From Anaerococcus jeddahensis (GTDB lineage Bacteria > Bacillota > Clostridia > Tissierellales > Peptoniphilaceae): a stretch of 64,000 nt of DNA. The notes under the pieces are model-generated. The model saw nothing but the letters and a program-made list of their open reading frames with translations, was not told where the DNA came from and ran no database searches. Positions 55,648-64,000 of the stretch are shown piece after piece (the first letter of the stretch is position 1; the number at the start of each line of letters is the position of its first letter). The DNA lies in the NCBI RefSeq assembly GCF_001182725.1, contig NZ_CWHU01000005.1, forward strand, positions 186,001 through 250,000, given 5' to 3'. The translations under genes were made by a program, and so were the position numbers.

Positions 55648-56844
55648 ATGAGTAAAGAAACATTTGAAAGAAGTAAACCACATATTAATATTGGTACAAT
55701 CGGACACGTAGACCACGGTAAAACAACAACAACAGCAGCAATCACCCAAGCATTAAACAAAAAATATGGAACAGGTGAATTCATAGACTACGATAAAATT
55801 GATAAGGCTCCAGAAGAAAGAGAAAGAGGAATCACAATCAATACATCAGTAGTAGAATACGAAACAGAAAAAAGACACTACGCACACATCGATGCCCCAG
55901 GCCACGCTGACTACGTTAAAAACATGATTACAGGAGCAGCACAAATGGACGGAGCAATCCTAGTAGTATCAGCTGCAGACGGTCCAATGCCACAAACAAG
56001 AGAACACATCCTATTAGCAAGACAAGTAGGAGTTCCAAAAATCGCAGTATTCCTAAACAAAGAAGACCAAGTAGACGATCCAGAACTAATCGAATTAGTA
56101 GAAATGGAAGTAAGAGATCTACTATCAGAATACGACTTCGACGGAGACGATGCACCAGTAATAGTAGGATCTGCATTAAAATCATTACAAGAAGGCGGAG
56201 AAGGCGAATGGTCAGATAAAATATTAGCTCTAATGGATGCAGTAGACGAATACTTCGACATCCCAGAAAGAGATAACGACCAACCATTCCTAATGCCAGT
56301 AGAAGACGTAATGACAATCTCAGGAAGAGGAACAGTAGCAACAGGAAGAGTAGAAAGAGGAACACTAAAACTAGGTTCAACAGTAGAAATCGTAGGCCTA
56401 ACAGATAAAACAAGAGAAGTAGTAGTAACAGGAATCGAAATGTTCCATAAATCACTAGACGTAACAGAATCAGGAGATAACTGTGCATTACTACTAAGAG
56501 GAGTACAAAGAAACGAAATCCAAAGAGGACAAGTAATAGCAGCACCAGGCTCAGTACACCCACACACAGAATTCGAAGGCCAAGTATACGTACTAACCAA
56601 AGAAGAAGGAGGAAGACATACCCCATTCTTCTCAGGCTACAGACCACAATTCTTCTTTAGAACAACAGACGTAACAGGAGACATCCAACTAGAAGAAGGA
56701 ACAGAAATGGTAATGCCAGGAGACAACGCAACATTCAAAATCAAATTACAAAAACCAATCGCTCTTGAAGAAGGATTAAGATTCGCAGTAAGAGAAGGTG
56801 GAAGAACAGTTGCCTCAGGAGTTGTTTCTAAAGTAATAGCTTAA
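55648..56844 (+). CDS. tuf: Elongation factor Tu
   Basis: A 398-residue GTPase with GHVDHGKTT (G1), DAPGHADY (G3) and NKEDQ (G4, where most EF-Tu have NKxD). It is complete to the C-terminal [15 protein letters not shown]. Codon choice in the middle (about 55740-56750) is strongly shifted to C- and A-ending codons (GTA, CTA, ATC, AAC, TAC) compared with fusA, and returns to the neighbour pattern at the very ends. The operon ends with a strong terminator. Confidence 0.98.
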   Translation: MSKETFERSKPHINIGTIGHVDHGKTTTTAAITQALNKKYGTGEFIDYDKIDKAPEERERGITINTSVVEYETEKRHYAHIDAPGHADYVKNMITGAAQMDGAILVVSAADGPMPQTREHILLARQVGVPKIAVFLNKEDQVDDPELIELVEMEVRDLLSEYDFDGDDAPVIVGSALKSLQEGGEGEWSDKILALMDAVDEYFDIPERDNDQPFLMPVEDVMTISGRGTVATGRVERGTLKLGSTVEIVGLTDKTREVVVTGIEMFHKSLDVTESGDNCALLLRGVQRNEIQRGQVIAAPGSVHPHTEFEGQVYVLTKEEGGRHTPFFSGYRPQFFFRTTDVTGDIQLEEGTEMVMPGDNATFKIKLQKPIALEEGLRFAVREGGRTVASGVVSKVIA

Positions 56845-56879
56845 TTAGCTTAAAATTTGAAATAAAATAAATATTTAAA

Positions 56880-56898
56880 AGGCGGGGTAATCCCCGTC
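56880..56898 (+). terminator. Intrinsic terminator of the str operon
   Basis: GGCGGGG/CCCCGTC stem with loop TAAT followed by TTTTTTTT. Confidence 0.9.
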
Positions 56899-56951
56899 TT
56901 TTTTTAAAATTATATTTTTAAATTATGTCAAATTTAAATTCGAGGTAAGAA

Positions 56952-59456
56952 ATGAGAGAAAAATTAAGTAGCTTTAAAGAAATTTTTAAAAGTGTTTTTT
57001 TTATATCTGTACTGATTCTTGTAATTATACAATTTAGAAAAATTTCAAAAGAAATTAAGGTTGATGATATAAAATACATTTTTTCAAATTTATCGATTAT
57101 TACTTTACTTCTAATGGGAATTTATGGGATTTTTGCAAATATTCCTGCTTCTTTGTATGATTTTATTTTTAATAATGAAATTGGAAATGATTATGATAAA
57201 AAATACATAGGTGAAACTGGATTTTGCATTAATAATTTCAATGACCTTTTGGGACTTGGTGGATTTATTTCTATTGGTCTTAGGTCAGCTTTTTATGGCA
57301 AGGGTCATGAACCTACAAAACTTGTGAAAAAAATTTTTGAACTATTGGTATTTTTACCTTGTGGTTTATCTTTTTTTTCTATTATTTCTTTAATTTCTAT
57401 AGGTTTTCACTCAAATCCTGGCTTGGAAAAGTATATGTTCCTTCTTATAGGGGCAAGTTTTTACCTTCCTATATTAATTGGTCTATCTTTTTTTGGAAAA
57501 ATCAGATTTTCTAAAAAAAATCAATTTAAATTATTTTTGATTTCAATTGCTGAATGGTTTGGGGTGATGAGCTGTTTTGTAGTTATAGGTATTTTGATGG
57601 GGGTAAAGTTTGATATTTTAACCTTATCTACCCTTGTAGTTGCAGCTAATATTGTTGGATATATTTCTATGATTCCTGGGGCTATTGGATCTTTTGATCT
57701 AATTATTTTATTTGCTTTAAAAAGTCAAGGAATTGACCAAGAACTTGCGCTTTGCTGGATTCTTCTTTATAGGTTATTTTATTATATTGTGCCATTTTTC
57801 CTAGCTTTTGTATTTTTTACAAAGAATTTCTCTAAGGCATTTGAATTTAGGGAGTCAGATTTTGTTAAAAAGCTTGTTAAAAATATTCTTCTTGTTATAG
57901 ATGCAGCTTTGATGTATATTTTTGGGCTTTTTATGATTTTGGCAGCAACTTTGCCTGACAAAGCCTATGGGGGAGGAATTTTAGCTAAATTAAATCCTAT
58001 TAGAGCATCGGCAATTTATCAATTTCCTTCTATGCTTTTTGGATTTATTTTTATTATTTTGGCAAGAGCTTATATTTCAAGACAAAAAAAATCATTTGCC
58101 TTGAATAATATTGTCATGATTCTTGTATTTTTTTACACTTATGTGACAGGTTATAGCCTTTCTACTTTAATTTATATTTTAATAATGTTTGTGATTAATC
58201 TTCTTACAAAAGATGAGCTTTACACAAAACAATTTATTTATGCTAGCGAAGATAGGTTTATTGATTTGTTTTTGGCAAATTTTATGCTTGTCGTTTATGT
58301 TTGGAAGATTTTAAAACACGGATCTATTATTGATGTAAATATCAGTGAGGCTGATGATTTTATTTTGATTCCTTTTGAATATAGCTTTATTTCTATAATT
58401 GTGACTATTTCCATAATTTATTTTATTTCCTATCTTTTGGTTAGATTTTTAAGAGGAAAAAAGATAAAAATTGGGGAGAAATATGATTATGACAGGTATA
58501 TTGATTTATTAAGAAATCAAGGCGGATCAAAGGTTGCTTTTTTATCATTTTTGGATGATAAGGATCTTTATTGGTTTAGTAAGGATTCAAAGGATTTGGC
58601 TTGCCTTCAAATTAGGACTGTTGCTGATAAGGTCATAGTTATGGGAGATCCTATTGGTAATGAAGAATATTTTAATGAACTTTTGGATAAATTTATTAAT
58701 GAAGCTGATAATTTGGGTTATAATATTGTTTTTTATGAAATAAACAAGGATATAACTATGAAAGTTCACGAATATGGTTTTAATTTTATGAAATTTGGTG
58801 AAAGTGCCAATGTTGATCTTGATGAATTTAATCTTGATGGTAAGAAAAAGAAAAATCTTAGAAAAACAATAAACAAAATTTCTAGAGATGGATATACTTT
58901 TGAGGTTATGAAGGGTCCTTTTGACGGGAAAACTATAAAAAGACTTCAAGAAATTTCAAATTCTTGGCTTGGTGATAGCAAGGAAAAAGGATTTTCTTTG
59001 GGATTTTTTGATAAGGATTATTTGAATATTGGGGATATTGGTCTTGTTAAAGATCCTGATGGAAAAATAATAGCCTTTGCCAATCTTTGTCCAATTTATT
59101 ATAAAAATTGGGCGACAATTGATCTTATGCGCTATGAAGAAAATGTTGATGGTTTGATGGATTATTTGTTTATAAATATTTTTTCATATCTTAAAGAAAA
59201 TAATATTAAATATTTTGACCTAGGCATGGCTCCTCTTTCTAATGTTGGAGTGATGAGACATTCATTTTTGCAAGAAAAAATGGTTTATATGATTTTTAAA
59301 TTGGGAGATCATTATTATTCTTTTGAAGGACTCAAGGCTTACAAAGATAAGTATGCAAGTTTTTGGGAAGAGAGATATCTTTCTTATTCTAAAGGCTCTT
59401 CTTTGATTTTTTCAGCCCTTAGTTTGTTTTATACCATAAATAAAAAGGTAAAATAA
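56952..59456 (+). CDS. mprF: Phosphatidylglycerol lysyltransferase/flippase MprF
   Basis: An 834-residue protein. The N-terminal two thirds (about 1-510) form the polytopic flippase region, with about a dozen helices. The C-terminal cytosolic domain (about 520-834) is the GNAT-like aminoacyl-PG synthase, with GGSKVAFLSFLDDKDLYWF and YFDLGMAPLSNVG. It moves lysine (or alanine) from tRNA to phosphatidylglycerol and flips the product outward, lowering the negative surface charge and giving protection from cationic peptides. ATG follows GAGGTAAG. Length matches the two-domain proteins. Confidence 0.92.
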   Translation: MREKLSSFKEIFKSVFFISVLILVIIQFRKISKEIKVDDIKYIFSNLSIITLLLMGIYGIFANIPASLYDFIFNNEIGNDYDKKYIGETGFCINNFNDLLGLGGFISIGLRSAFYGKGHEPTKLVKKIFELLVFLPCGLSFFSIISLISIGFHSNPGLEKYMFLLIGASFYLPILIGLSFFGKIRFSKKNQFKLFLISIAEWFGVMSCFVVIGILMGVKFDILTLSTLVVAANIVGYISMIPGAIGSFDLIILFALKSQGIDQELALCWILLYRLFYYIVPFFLAFVFFTKNFSKAFEFRESDFVKKLVKNILLVIDAALMYIFGLFMILAATLPDKAYGGGILAKLNPIRASAIYQFPSMLFGFIFIILARAYISRQKKSFALNNIVMILVFFYTYVTGYSLSTLIYILIMFVINLLTKDELYTKQFIYASEDRFIDLFLANFMLVVYVWKILKHGSIIDVNISEADDFILIPFEYSFISIIVTISIIYFISYLLVRFLRGKKIKIGEKYDYDRYIDLLRNQGGSKVAFLSFLDDKDLYWFSKDSKDLACLQIRTVADKVIVMGDPIGNEEYFNELLDKFINEADNLGYNIVFYEINKDITMKVHEYGFNFMKFGESANVDLDEFNLDGKKKKNLRKTINKISRDGYTFEVMKGPFDGKTIKRLQEISNSWLGDSKEKGFSLGFFDKDYLNIGDIGLVKDPDGKIIAFANLCPIYYKNWATIDLMRYEENVDGLMDYLFINIFSYLKENNIKYFDLGMAPLSNVGVMRHSFLQEKMVYMIFKLGDHYYSFEGLKAYKDKYASFWEERYLSYSKGSSLIFSALSLFYTINKKVK

Positions 59457-59528
59457 ATTTTACAATTGGCCAAAAAATTTAGGGTAATATTAATAATAGG
59501 CTAAAGTTTTAGAAAAAGAGGAGGCTAT

Positions 59529-60317
59529 ATGAATAAGGCTAAGGAATTTAAGGACAAATTAAGGGAGATTTGTGATAAAAATCAAATAAAAACTCTATTT
59601 AAGGATAAAAAAACTTCTGTAGATATTTTGATTGATTTTAAGTCAGGAAATTACACAGGAATTAGGTTATCTAAGGATATTGATGGAGAAAATATTGAAA
59701 TTGATAGCAAATATTCTTGGATAATAAACAAGGATAGGCCATCTGAGTGGGTTGAGCTTGATCCTAAAGTTAAAAATGCCTTGGATTATTACGCCATTTC
59801 TCATTTTGATTATGATGATATAGACGAAGATGATTTTAAGGATTTAAATAAAAATTTGGAGAAAAATCTTGTAAAAGAATACCAAGAAAAATGCGAAAAT
59901 ACTCTAGCTTTGGTAGCAGATCAGATGCAAAAAATCAAAGATCAAGATTATGAGAGAAGTTTTATAAAAGATTTTGTAAGTAAATTTGACCAAATAAGAA
60001 AAAAAGATTCTTATACCTTAAAATACAAGGACAATTCTGTTAATATTAAAATCAATACAAAAAAAGAAAGTATAAAAATAAAAAATAATTATTCTTATGA
60101 TAAAAAATTGAAAATAAAAGAATTGGTTAAAGGCTTTGATATAGGAAAAATTGAATCTTATCTTGACGAAAAAAGAAAAAGAGAAGAGTATAATAATAAA
60201 ATGATGGCTATAGAAGATTCATTCGAAAGATCTTCTGTTCATACAAGTGTCGAATCCTTACCAGATGATAAAAAGGATCTTGATAAGGATAGAAGTGAAA
60301 GAGAAAATAAAAAATAA
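59529..60317 (+). CDS. Protein of unknown function, charged and helical
   Basis: A 262-residue soluble, very charged protein (Lys/Asp/Glu rich) with no signal peptide and no family I recognise. The N-terminal half (about 1-90) looks alpha/beta (TSVDILIDFKSGNYTGIRLS, SWIINKDRPSEWVELD). The C-terminal part is helical and ends in a disordered DDKKDLDKDRSERENKK tail. It follows mprF after 72 bp and precedes the cyclophilin gene by 12 bp, so it probably shares that transcript. Confidence 0.7.
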   Translation: MNKAKEFKDKLREICDKNQIKTLFKDKKTSVDILIDFKSGNYTGIRLSKDIDGENIEIDSKYSWIINKDRPSEWVELDPKVKNALDYYAISHFDYDDIDEDDFKDLNKNLEKNLVKEYQEKCENTLALVADQMQKIKDQDYERSFIKDFVSKFDQIRKKDSYTLKYKDNSVNIKINTKKESIKIKNNYSYDKKLKIKELVKGFDIGKIESYLDEKRKREEYNNKMMAIEDSFERSSVHTSVESLPDDKKDLDKDRSERENKK

Positions 60318-60329
60318 AGGGAGATGTAG

Positions 60330-60848
60330 ATGGAAAATCCAATAGTTACATTTGAAATGGAAGATGGAAAAGTTTTTAAGGCTGAATTGTATCCAGAAAT
60401 TGCCCCAAATACTGTAAGTAATTTTATTTATTTAATAAAAAACAATTTTTATGATGGGTTAATTTTTCACAGGATTATAAAAGATTTTATGATTCAAGGT
60501 GGAGATCCACAAGGAAGCGGAATGGGTGGCCCTGGATATTCTATTAAAGGAGAATTTTCATCAAATGGTTTTGAAAATAATTTAGCTCACGATAAGGGAG
60601 TTTTATCTATGGCAAGATCATTTATGCCAGATTCTGCAGGAAGTCAATTTTTTATAATGCACAAAAAAAGTCCACATCTTGACGGAGATTATGCAGGATT
60701 TGGAAAAATAATTGAAGGTATGGATGAAATTGACAAAATTGCAAATGTAAAAACAGATTACAATGATAGACCTCTTGAAGATGTAAAAATTAAAAAAGTT
60801 ACAGTCGATACCAAGGGAATTGATTATCCAGAAGTTGAAAAATTATAA
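60330..60848 (+). CDS. Peptidyl-prolyl cis-trans isomerase, cyclophilin type
   Basis: A 172-residue cytoplasmic cyclophilin. The catalytic core segments are present: LIFHRIIKDFMIQGGDPQGS (Arg of FHR) and SAGSQFFIMHKKSPHLDGDY. It accelerates proline isomerisation during protein folding. It has AAAGGGAG upstream and ends just before an intrinsic terminator. Length is normal for the small bacterial form. Confidence 0.93.
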   Translation: MENPIVTFEMEDGKVFKAELYPEIAPNTVSNFIYLIKNNFYDGLIFHRIIKDFMIQGGDPQGSGMGGPGYSIKGEFSSNGFENNLAHDKGVLSMARSFMPDSAGSQFFIMHKKSPHLDGDYAGFGKIIEGMDEIDKIANVKTDYNDRPLEDVKIKKVTVDTKGIDYPEVEKL

Positions 60849-60852
60849 ATTT

Positions 60853-60879
60853 AAGGCAGATTTTTATCTGCCTTTTTTT
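60853..60879 (+). terminator. Intrinsic terminator after the cyclophilin gene
   Basis: AAGGCAGA/TCTGCCTT stem with loop TTTTTA and a T-tract. Confidence 0.88.
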
Positions 60880-60891
60880 ATTTATAAAATA

Positions 60892-60900
60892 TGGTATAAT
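60892..60900 (+). promoter_or_regulatory. Extended -10 promoter of the permease-PRTase pair
   Basis: TGGTATAAT, 39 bp before the permease start; no clear -35. Confidence 0.6.
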
Positions 60901-60939
60901 TAGATTCGTATTTTTGAAAATAAATTTTTAGGAGGATTT

Positions 60940-62001
60940 ATGACTTTAAATGACATTATGGCTGCCTTGGGGGTTGTAATTAATGGAATTCCCCAAGCTT
61001 TGTTGGCTCTTTCGGTAGGATTTTCTGCCTTTCCTACTTCACTTGGTTTTGCTGTAGGAGTAATTGCGTGCGTGCTTTTGCAATCACCAATTCCAATTTC
61101 CATGCAAGCTGAAACAATTGCTCTTGCAGGATCTTATGGGGATGATATAAGGGAGAGATTATCTGTTGTATTTTGGGCAGGAATTATTATGTCCATTCTT
61201 GGAATTACTGGAAGTCTTAATTTTATTGTAGATTTGGCAGGAGTTTATGTTTTAAACGGAATGATGGCAGGAGTTGGCCTTATCCTTTCAAAAATTGCAA
61301 TTGATGGCTTAAAGCTTAAAACTAGAATGGTAAGTTTGATTTCTATAATTTCAGCACTTATAACTTATTTTATCTCTGGAAGAAATCTTGTTTATACAAT
61401 TATAATTTCCGTTGTAGTTTCATCAATTTATGCAAATATCATGAAAATGGAAATTGGAAAAGATATACAAAAAGAAGAGAGAAAACTTTCAGTTAAGAAA
61501 CCTATTTTAAGTAAAAAAGTAATCAGAGGTTCTTTATCTCTTGCTTGTCTTACAATCGGCGCTAATATTGCCTTTGGAAATATTACAGCATCACTTGGTG
61601 ATGGAAATTTGACTGCAAATATTGATCATTTGACAGTTTATTCAGGTCTTGCTGATTCTGTTTCTTCACTTTTTGGGGGAGCGCCAGTTGAGGCAATAAT
61701 TTCTGCTACAGGAGCAAGTGATAATCCAGTAAATTCTGGAGTTTTGATGATGGCAATTCTTGGTGTGATTATGTTTATGGGCTTTTTGCCAAAACTTGGA
61801 AAATATGTTCCAGGAGAATCAATTCACGGATTTTTGTTTGTACTAGGAGCTCTTGTAACTGTACCAACAAATGCTAATCTTGCCTTTGCAGCTGGTGGTG
61901 ATACAATATTAGTTGCAGGTATAGCTATGGCAACAACTGCAGCGAGCGATCCTTTTATTGGACTTGTAGCTGGAGTAATTCTTAAATTTATAATTTTATA
62001 G
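60940..62001 (+). CDS. Putative NCS2-like nucleobase permease
   Basis: A 353-residue polytopic membrane protein with about ten or more hydrophobic segments. The early QSPIPISMQAETIALAG segment and the late FGGAPVEAIISATGASDNP segment suggest the paired half-helix substrate sites of xanthine/uracil permeases. It is shorter than typical NCS2 proteins (about 430). It lies 8 bp upstream of an APT-like phosphoribosyltransferase gene, which supports purine or related base uptake coupled to salvage. The specific substrate is unknown and the family assignment moderately sure. Confidence 0.65.
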   Translation: MTLNDIMAALGVVINGIPQALLALSVGFSAFPTSLGFAVGVIACVLLQSPIPISMQAETIALAGSYGDDIRERLSVVFWAGIIMSILGITGSLNFIVDLAGVYVLNGMMAGVGLILSKIAIDGLKLKTRMVSLISIISALITYFISGRNLVYTIIISVVVSSIYANIMKMEIGKDIQKEERKLSVKKPILSKKVIRGSLSLACLTIGANIAFGNITASLGDGNLTANIDHLTVYSGLADSVSSLFGGAPVEAIISATGASDNPVNSGVLMMAILGVIMFMGFLPKLGKYVPGESIHGFLFVLGALVTVPTNANLAFAAGGDTILVAGIAMATTAASDPFIGLVAGVILKFIIL

Positions 62002-62009
62002 GAGATCTT

Positions 62010-62546
62010 ATGGATTATTACAAATTAAATGTATGTGGACTAGAAAGAAACTTACCAATTATTCAAATTTCAGATAATTTGAAAATTGCATCATTTGTTT
62101 TGTTGGGAGATGCGGAGCTTGCAGAAAAAGCAGGTTTAGAACTTAGCAAAAAAGTTGATGCTGATATAATTCTTACAGCAGAAGCTAAGGGAATTTCCCT
62201 TGCTCATGAAATTGCAAGAAATATAGGAGAAAAATCATTTGTGGTAGCAAGAAAATCTGAAAAAGCCTATATGAATGATCCGATAAATGTAGAAGTAAAT
62301 TCAATTACAACAAAAAACACCCAAAAATTATTTTTGGACTTTAAAGATGTAGAAAAAATAAAAGGAAAAAAAATAGCCCTAGTCGATGATGTCATATCAA
62401 CAGGGGAATCTATGAATGCCCTTGAAAGTTTAGTAGAAAAAGCAGGCGGAAAAGTTGTACAAAAACTTGCCATTCTTGCAGAAGGAGATGCAGCGGATAG
62501 GGATGATATAATATTTTTAGAAAAACTTCCTATTTTTGAAATTTAA
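62010..62546 (+). CDS. Adenine phosphoribosyltransferase-like protein
   Basis: A 178-residue type I phosphoribosyltransferase. The PRPP-binding loop is KIALVDDVISTGESMNAL; ILTAEAKGISLAHEIA and VVARKSEKAYM fit the APT group. It should convert a purine base plus PRPP to the nucleotide. Next to the permease gene it probably traps an imported base. ATG follows TAGGAG. It may not use adenine, since such permease-linked paralogues often differ from housekeeping Apt. Confidence 0.82.
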   Translation: MDYYKLNVCGLERNLPIIQISDNLKIASFVLLGDAELAEKAGLELSKKVDADIILTAEAKGISLAHEIARNIGEKSFVVARKSEKAYMNDPINVEVNSITTKNTQKLFLDFKDVEKIKGKKIALVDDVISTGESMNALESLVEKAGGKVVQKLAILAEGDAADRDDIIFLEKLPIFEI

Positions 62547-62565
62547 TATAGAAATAACATTAAAA

Positions 62566-62584
62566 ACTTCCATAAATTGGAAGT
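62566..62584. terminator. Terminator hairpin, left copy flanking repeat copy 5
   Basis: ACTTCCATAAATTGGAAGT, identical to the right copy at 62756-62774; A-tract on its left. Confidence 0.85.
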
Positions 62585-62755
62585 CAGAGCGTAGACAAAG
62601 TATGAATGTAGATAATATTTTATTTTAAAATAAAAATTAAGCTACGTACCATCTCGACTAAGTGAGTGAAACGAACGCACGGAGAGATCTCATGAGATTT
62701 CTCGACTCACTACGTTCGCTCGAAATGGGCAAATTTTTAGTTTATCAACAGTCTG
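62585..62755 (+). repeat. Terminator-nested structured repeat, copy 5 (short form)
   Basis: 171 bp from CAGAGCGTAGACAAAGTATG to GTTTATCAACAGTCTG. It contains only the CATCTCGA/TCGAAATG end pairing and the conserved palindromic block and lacks the heptaloop and tetraloop modules. The flanking 19-bp hairpins are identical, so this looks like the most recent insertion. It lies between convergent genes. Confidence 0.9.
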
Positions 62756-62774
62756 ACTTCCATAAATTGGAAGT
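62756..62774. terminator. Terminator hairpin, right copy flanking repeat copy 5
   Basis: Exact 19-bp duplicate of 62566-62584, here followed by TTTTTT. Confidence 0.88.
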
Positions 62775-62792
62775 TTTTTATTGCAAATAAAA

Positions 62793-62817
62793 AGCACTTA
62801 TTGTAAAAATAAGTGCT
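62793..62817 (-). terminator. Terminator overlapping the mntP stop
   Basis: AGCACTTATT/AATAAGTGCT stem that includes the stop codon of the minus-strand gene, followed on that strand by TTTTATTTG. Confidence 0.75.
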
Positions 62818-63355
62818 CGATTAATATTTTTGTTCCTAGTATAATCAAAATTATTCCACCAATAAGCTCAGAAATTTGCTTGCTTCTCATTCCTAATTTA
62901 TTTCCTATTTTAAAGGCTATTGATGAGAGGATAAAGGTTGTAAATCCTATTATTAAACTTGATGAAAAGATATTTACATCTAAAAATGCAAAGGAAACTC
63001 CGACTGCCATAGCATCAATGCTAGTTGCAATTCCTAGTGAAAAGAGGGATTTTAAACTTAAGCCGTGGCTTATTTCACAACTTGCATCTTTTGATTCCCT
63101 TATCATTTGAAAACCAATTATAAATAATAAAATAAAGGCAACCCAATGATCAATAGCTTTTATTGAATTTGCAAAGCTTGATGCTAGAAAATATCCGAGT
63201 ACGGGCATAAGACCTTGAAAAAATCCAAAACAAAGACCAATGCTAAGGGTATTTTTCATGCTCGTTTCTTTTATTTGAAGTCCTTGGCAGATGCTTGCTG
63301 CAAAAGCATCCATGCTAAGGCCTATTGCTAGTATTAAAATTGAAAAAAGACTCAT
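62798..63355 (-). CDS. mntP: Manganese efflux pump MntP family
   Basis: About 185 residues with six hydrophobic helices in two repeats. Each repeat carries the Asp-containing signature: LSMDAFAASICQGL near the start and TSIDAMAVGVSFAF in the second half. The family exports Mn2+. I choose ATG at 63355 because AAAGGAG lies seven bases upstream; the frame is open seven codons further with no ribosome site. No yybP-ykoY (Mn) riboswitch fits in the 76-bp upstream gap. Confidence 0.88.
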   Translation of the reverse strand: MSLFSILILAIGLSMDAFAASICQGLQIKETSMKNTLSIGLCFGFFQGLMPVLGYFLASSFANSIKAIDHWVAFILLFIIGFQMIRESKDASCEISHGLSLKSLFSLGIATSIDAMAVGVSFAFLDVNIFSSSLIIGFTTFILSSIAFKIGNKLGMRSKQISELIGGIILIILGTKILIEHLFLQ

Positions 63356-63420
63356 TACTACTCCTTTTTTTACCAAAAGTTATCAACTAAAAAACTATAC
63401 TTGATATTTTTATATAAGCA

Positions 63421-63444
63421 AATAGAAGGCCTTAGCCTTCTATT
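63421..63444 (-). terminator. Hairpin at the end of the S41 peptidase gene
   Basis: AATAGAAGGC/GCCTTCTATT with loop CTTA, overlapping the stop codon; the following T-tract is weak. Confidence 0.5.
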
Positions 63445-64000
63445 TCTATTATTTTTTGTATTATCGGTTGATCTTTTAAATCATCGTACCTGTTTGAATC
63501 TATACTTATATCTGGGTTTGTTTTTTCTATTTCATTTATATAACCTGATTCGGTTAGGCCTATTTCTTTTGGAAATCTTAAGACATAGCCTGAATTTGGT
63601 AAATCAATTTGCAAAGGATCTGTTCCGATTCCTCCACCGTTACTTTGACTTCCTACAAGACTTGCAAGTTTTGTTTCCTTACAAAAACTTGCAAGCATTT
63701 CAGCTGATGAATAAACTGTTGAATCAATTAGTAAATAAATATTTCCCTTAAATTTTATGGAATCTTCGCTTGGATTTATTTGCATTGGGTAGGTTGTGTA
63801 ATAGTCAAATTTTGAAAGAATTTCCTTGGTATCATTTGAAAAATTGCTGGAATTTAAAAATTCGCTCACACCTTCCTTGTATTTTTCTTGGCTTATTACT
63901 TTCTCGTTTAATTGGCCGTCTTTAATAAATGAATAATAATTTGTTGAGTATGGCTTTTCAATTATTAGGGGGAGAATAAAATCTTGCCAATATCTGGAAT
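63432..64000 (-). CDS. S41-family peptidase, C-terminal part (gene runs off the window)
   Basis: The frame is open to the window edge and reads YWQDFILPLIIEKPYSTNYY before the first internal Met/Val candidates, so the start is outside the window. The S41 core is visible: IYLLIDSTVYSSAEMLASFC, with the nucleophile Ser in the VYSSAE segment, then GSQSNGGGIGTDPLQIDLPN. Such enzymes degrade or process proteins, often outside the membrane; the N-terminal part, including any signal peptide or PDZ domain, is not in view. Confidence 0.8.
   Translation of the reverse strand, partial: SRYWQDFILPLIIEKPYSTNYYSFIKDGQLNEKVISQEKYKEGVSEFLNSSNFSNDTKEILSKFDYYTTYPMQINPSEDSIKFKGNIYLLIDSTVYSSAEMLASFCKETKLASLVGSQSNGGGIGTDPLQIDLPNSGYVLRFPKEIGLTESGYINEIEKTNPDISIDSNRYDDLKDQPIIQKIIEIEG

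Noticed and set aside
55911..56647. Two long antisense open frames opposite tuf
   Set aside because: They result from the skewed codon use of tuf; peptides are low complexity (Leu- or Ser/Thr-rich) without domains or ribosome sites.
62685..62702. The palindrome GAGATCTCATGAGAT as a stand-alone regulatory site
   Set aside because: It occurs only inside the repeat copies and forms their central hairpin.
63356..63431. Manganese (yybP-ykoY) riboswitch before mntP
   Set aside because: The gap is only 76 bp and lacks the conserved paired loops of that riboswitch.

Overview
The window is chromosomal DNA of a low-GC anaerobic Gram-positive coccus, most likely a Peptoniphilaceae member close to Anaerococcus. 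I infer this from the strong AT bias, the Firmicutes-type S12, class III fructose-bisphosphatase, MprF, an [FeFe]-hydrogenase maturase (HydE), a 2-hydroxyacyl-CoA dehydratase activase fusion and an FCT-type pilus locus. No rRNA gene is present and the species is not proven.

Layout. 0-5.4 kb: a giant activase-like protein and a glycerophosphodiesterase, convergent. 5.6-5.8 kb: tRNA-Leu(AAG). 6.2-13.8 kb: a sugar operon with a PRD/EIIB/EIIA activator, a galactitol-type PTS (EIIA, EIIC, EIIB), a class II aldolase, a triose-phosphate-isomerase-like protein, a YjbQ-family protein and a GH32 beta-fructosidase. 14.4-20.0 kb: a pilus operon in the streptococcal FCT order (tip-like protein, SipA-like peptidase, FctA-like backbone, class B sortase, FctB-like base). 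20-35.7 kb: housekeeping and envelope genes (radical SAM/SPASM with TetR, Na/Pi cotransporter, ABC exporter, SH3/APF wall protein with a WalR-like box, HydE, PHP phosphatase, coiled-coil surface protein, class III FBPase, nitroreductase). 35.9-43.2 kb: rpoB-rpoC. 43.5-52.4 kb: an accessory segment separating rpoC from rpsL, containing an IS3-family element, a truncated IS110-family element, a frameshifted aldehyde-ferredoxin-oxidoreductase-like gene, an alpha-glucoside PTS, a GH4 6-phospho-alpha-glucosidase and two RpiR regulators. 52.5-56.8 kb: rpsL-rpsG-fusA-tuf. 56.9-62.5 kb: mprF, an unknown gene, a cyclophilin, an NCS2-like permease and an APT-like phosphoribosyltransferase. 62.8-64 kb: mntP and the 3' part of an S41 peptidase.

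The most unusual content is a family of non-coding elements of about 170-340 bp. At least six copies plus fragments are present. They have imperfect terminal inverted repeats and conserved internal hairpins with the heptaloop TTGATTT, GNRA-type tetraloops and covarying stems. Five copies sit exactly inside an intrinsic terminator between convergent genes, so that the terminator hairpin is present on both sides of the element. The inner copy order is A-tract, hairpin, element, hairpin, T-tract, so each convergent transcript should run through the element before it ends. One further copy appears to have been hit by the IS110 element. I know no described family with this architecture, but an IS1182-like transposase is a possible source of mobility.
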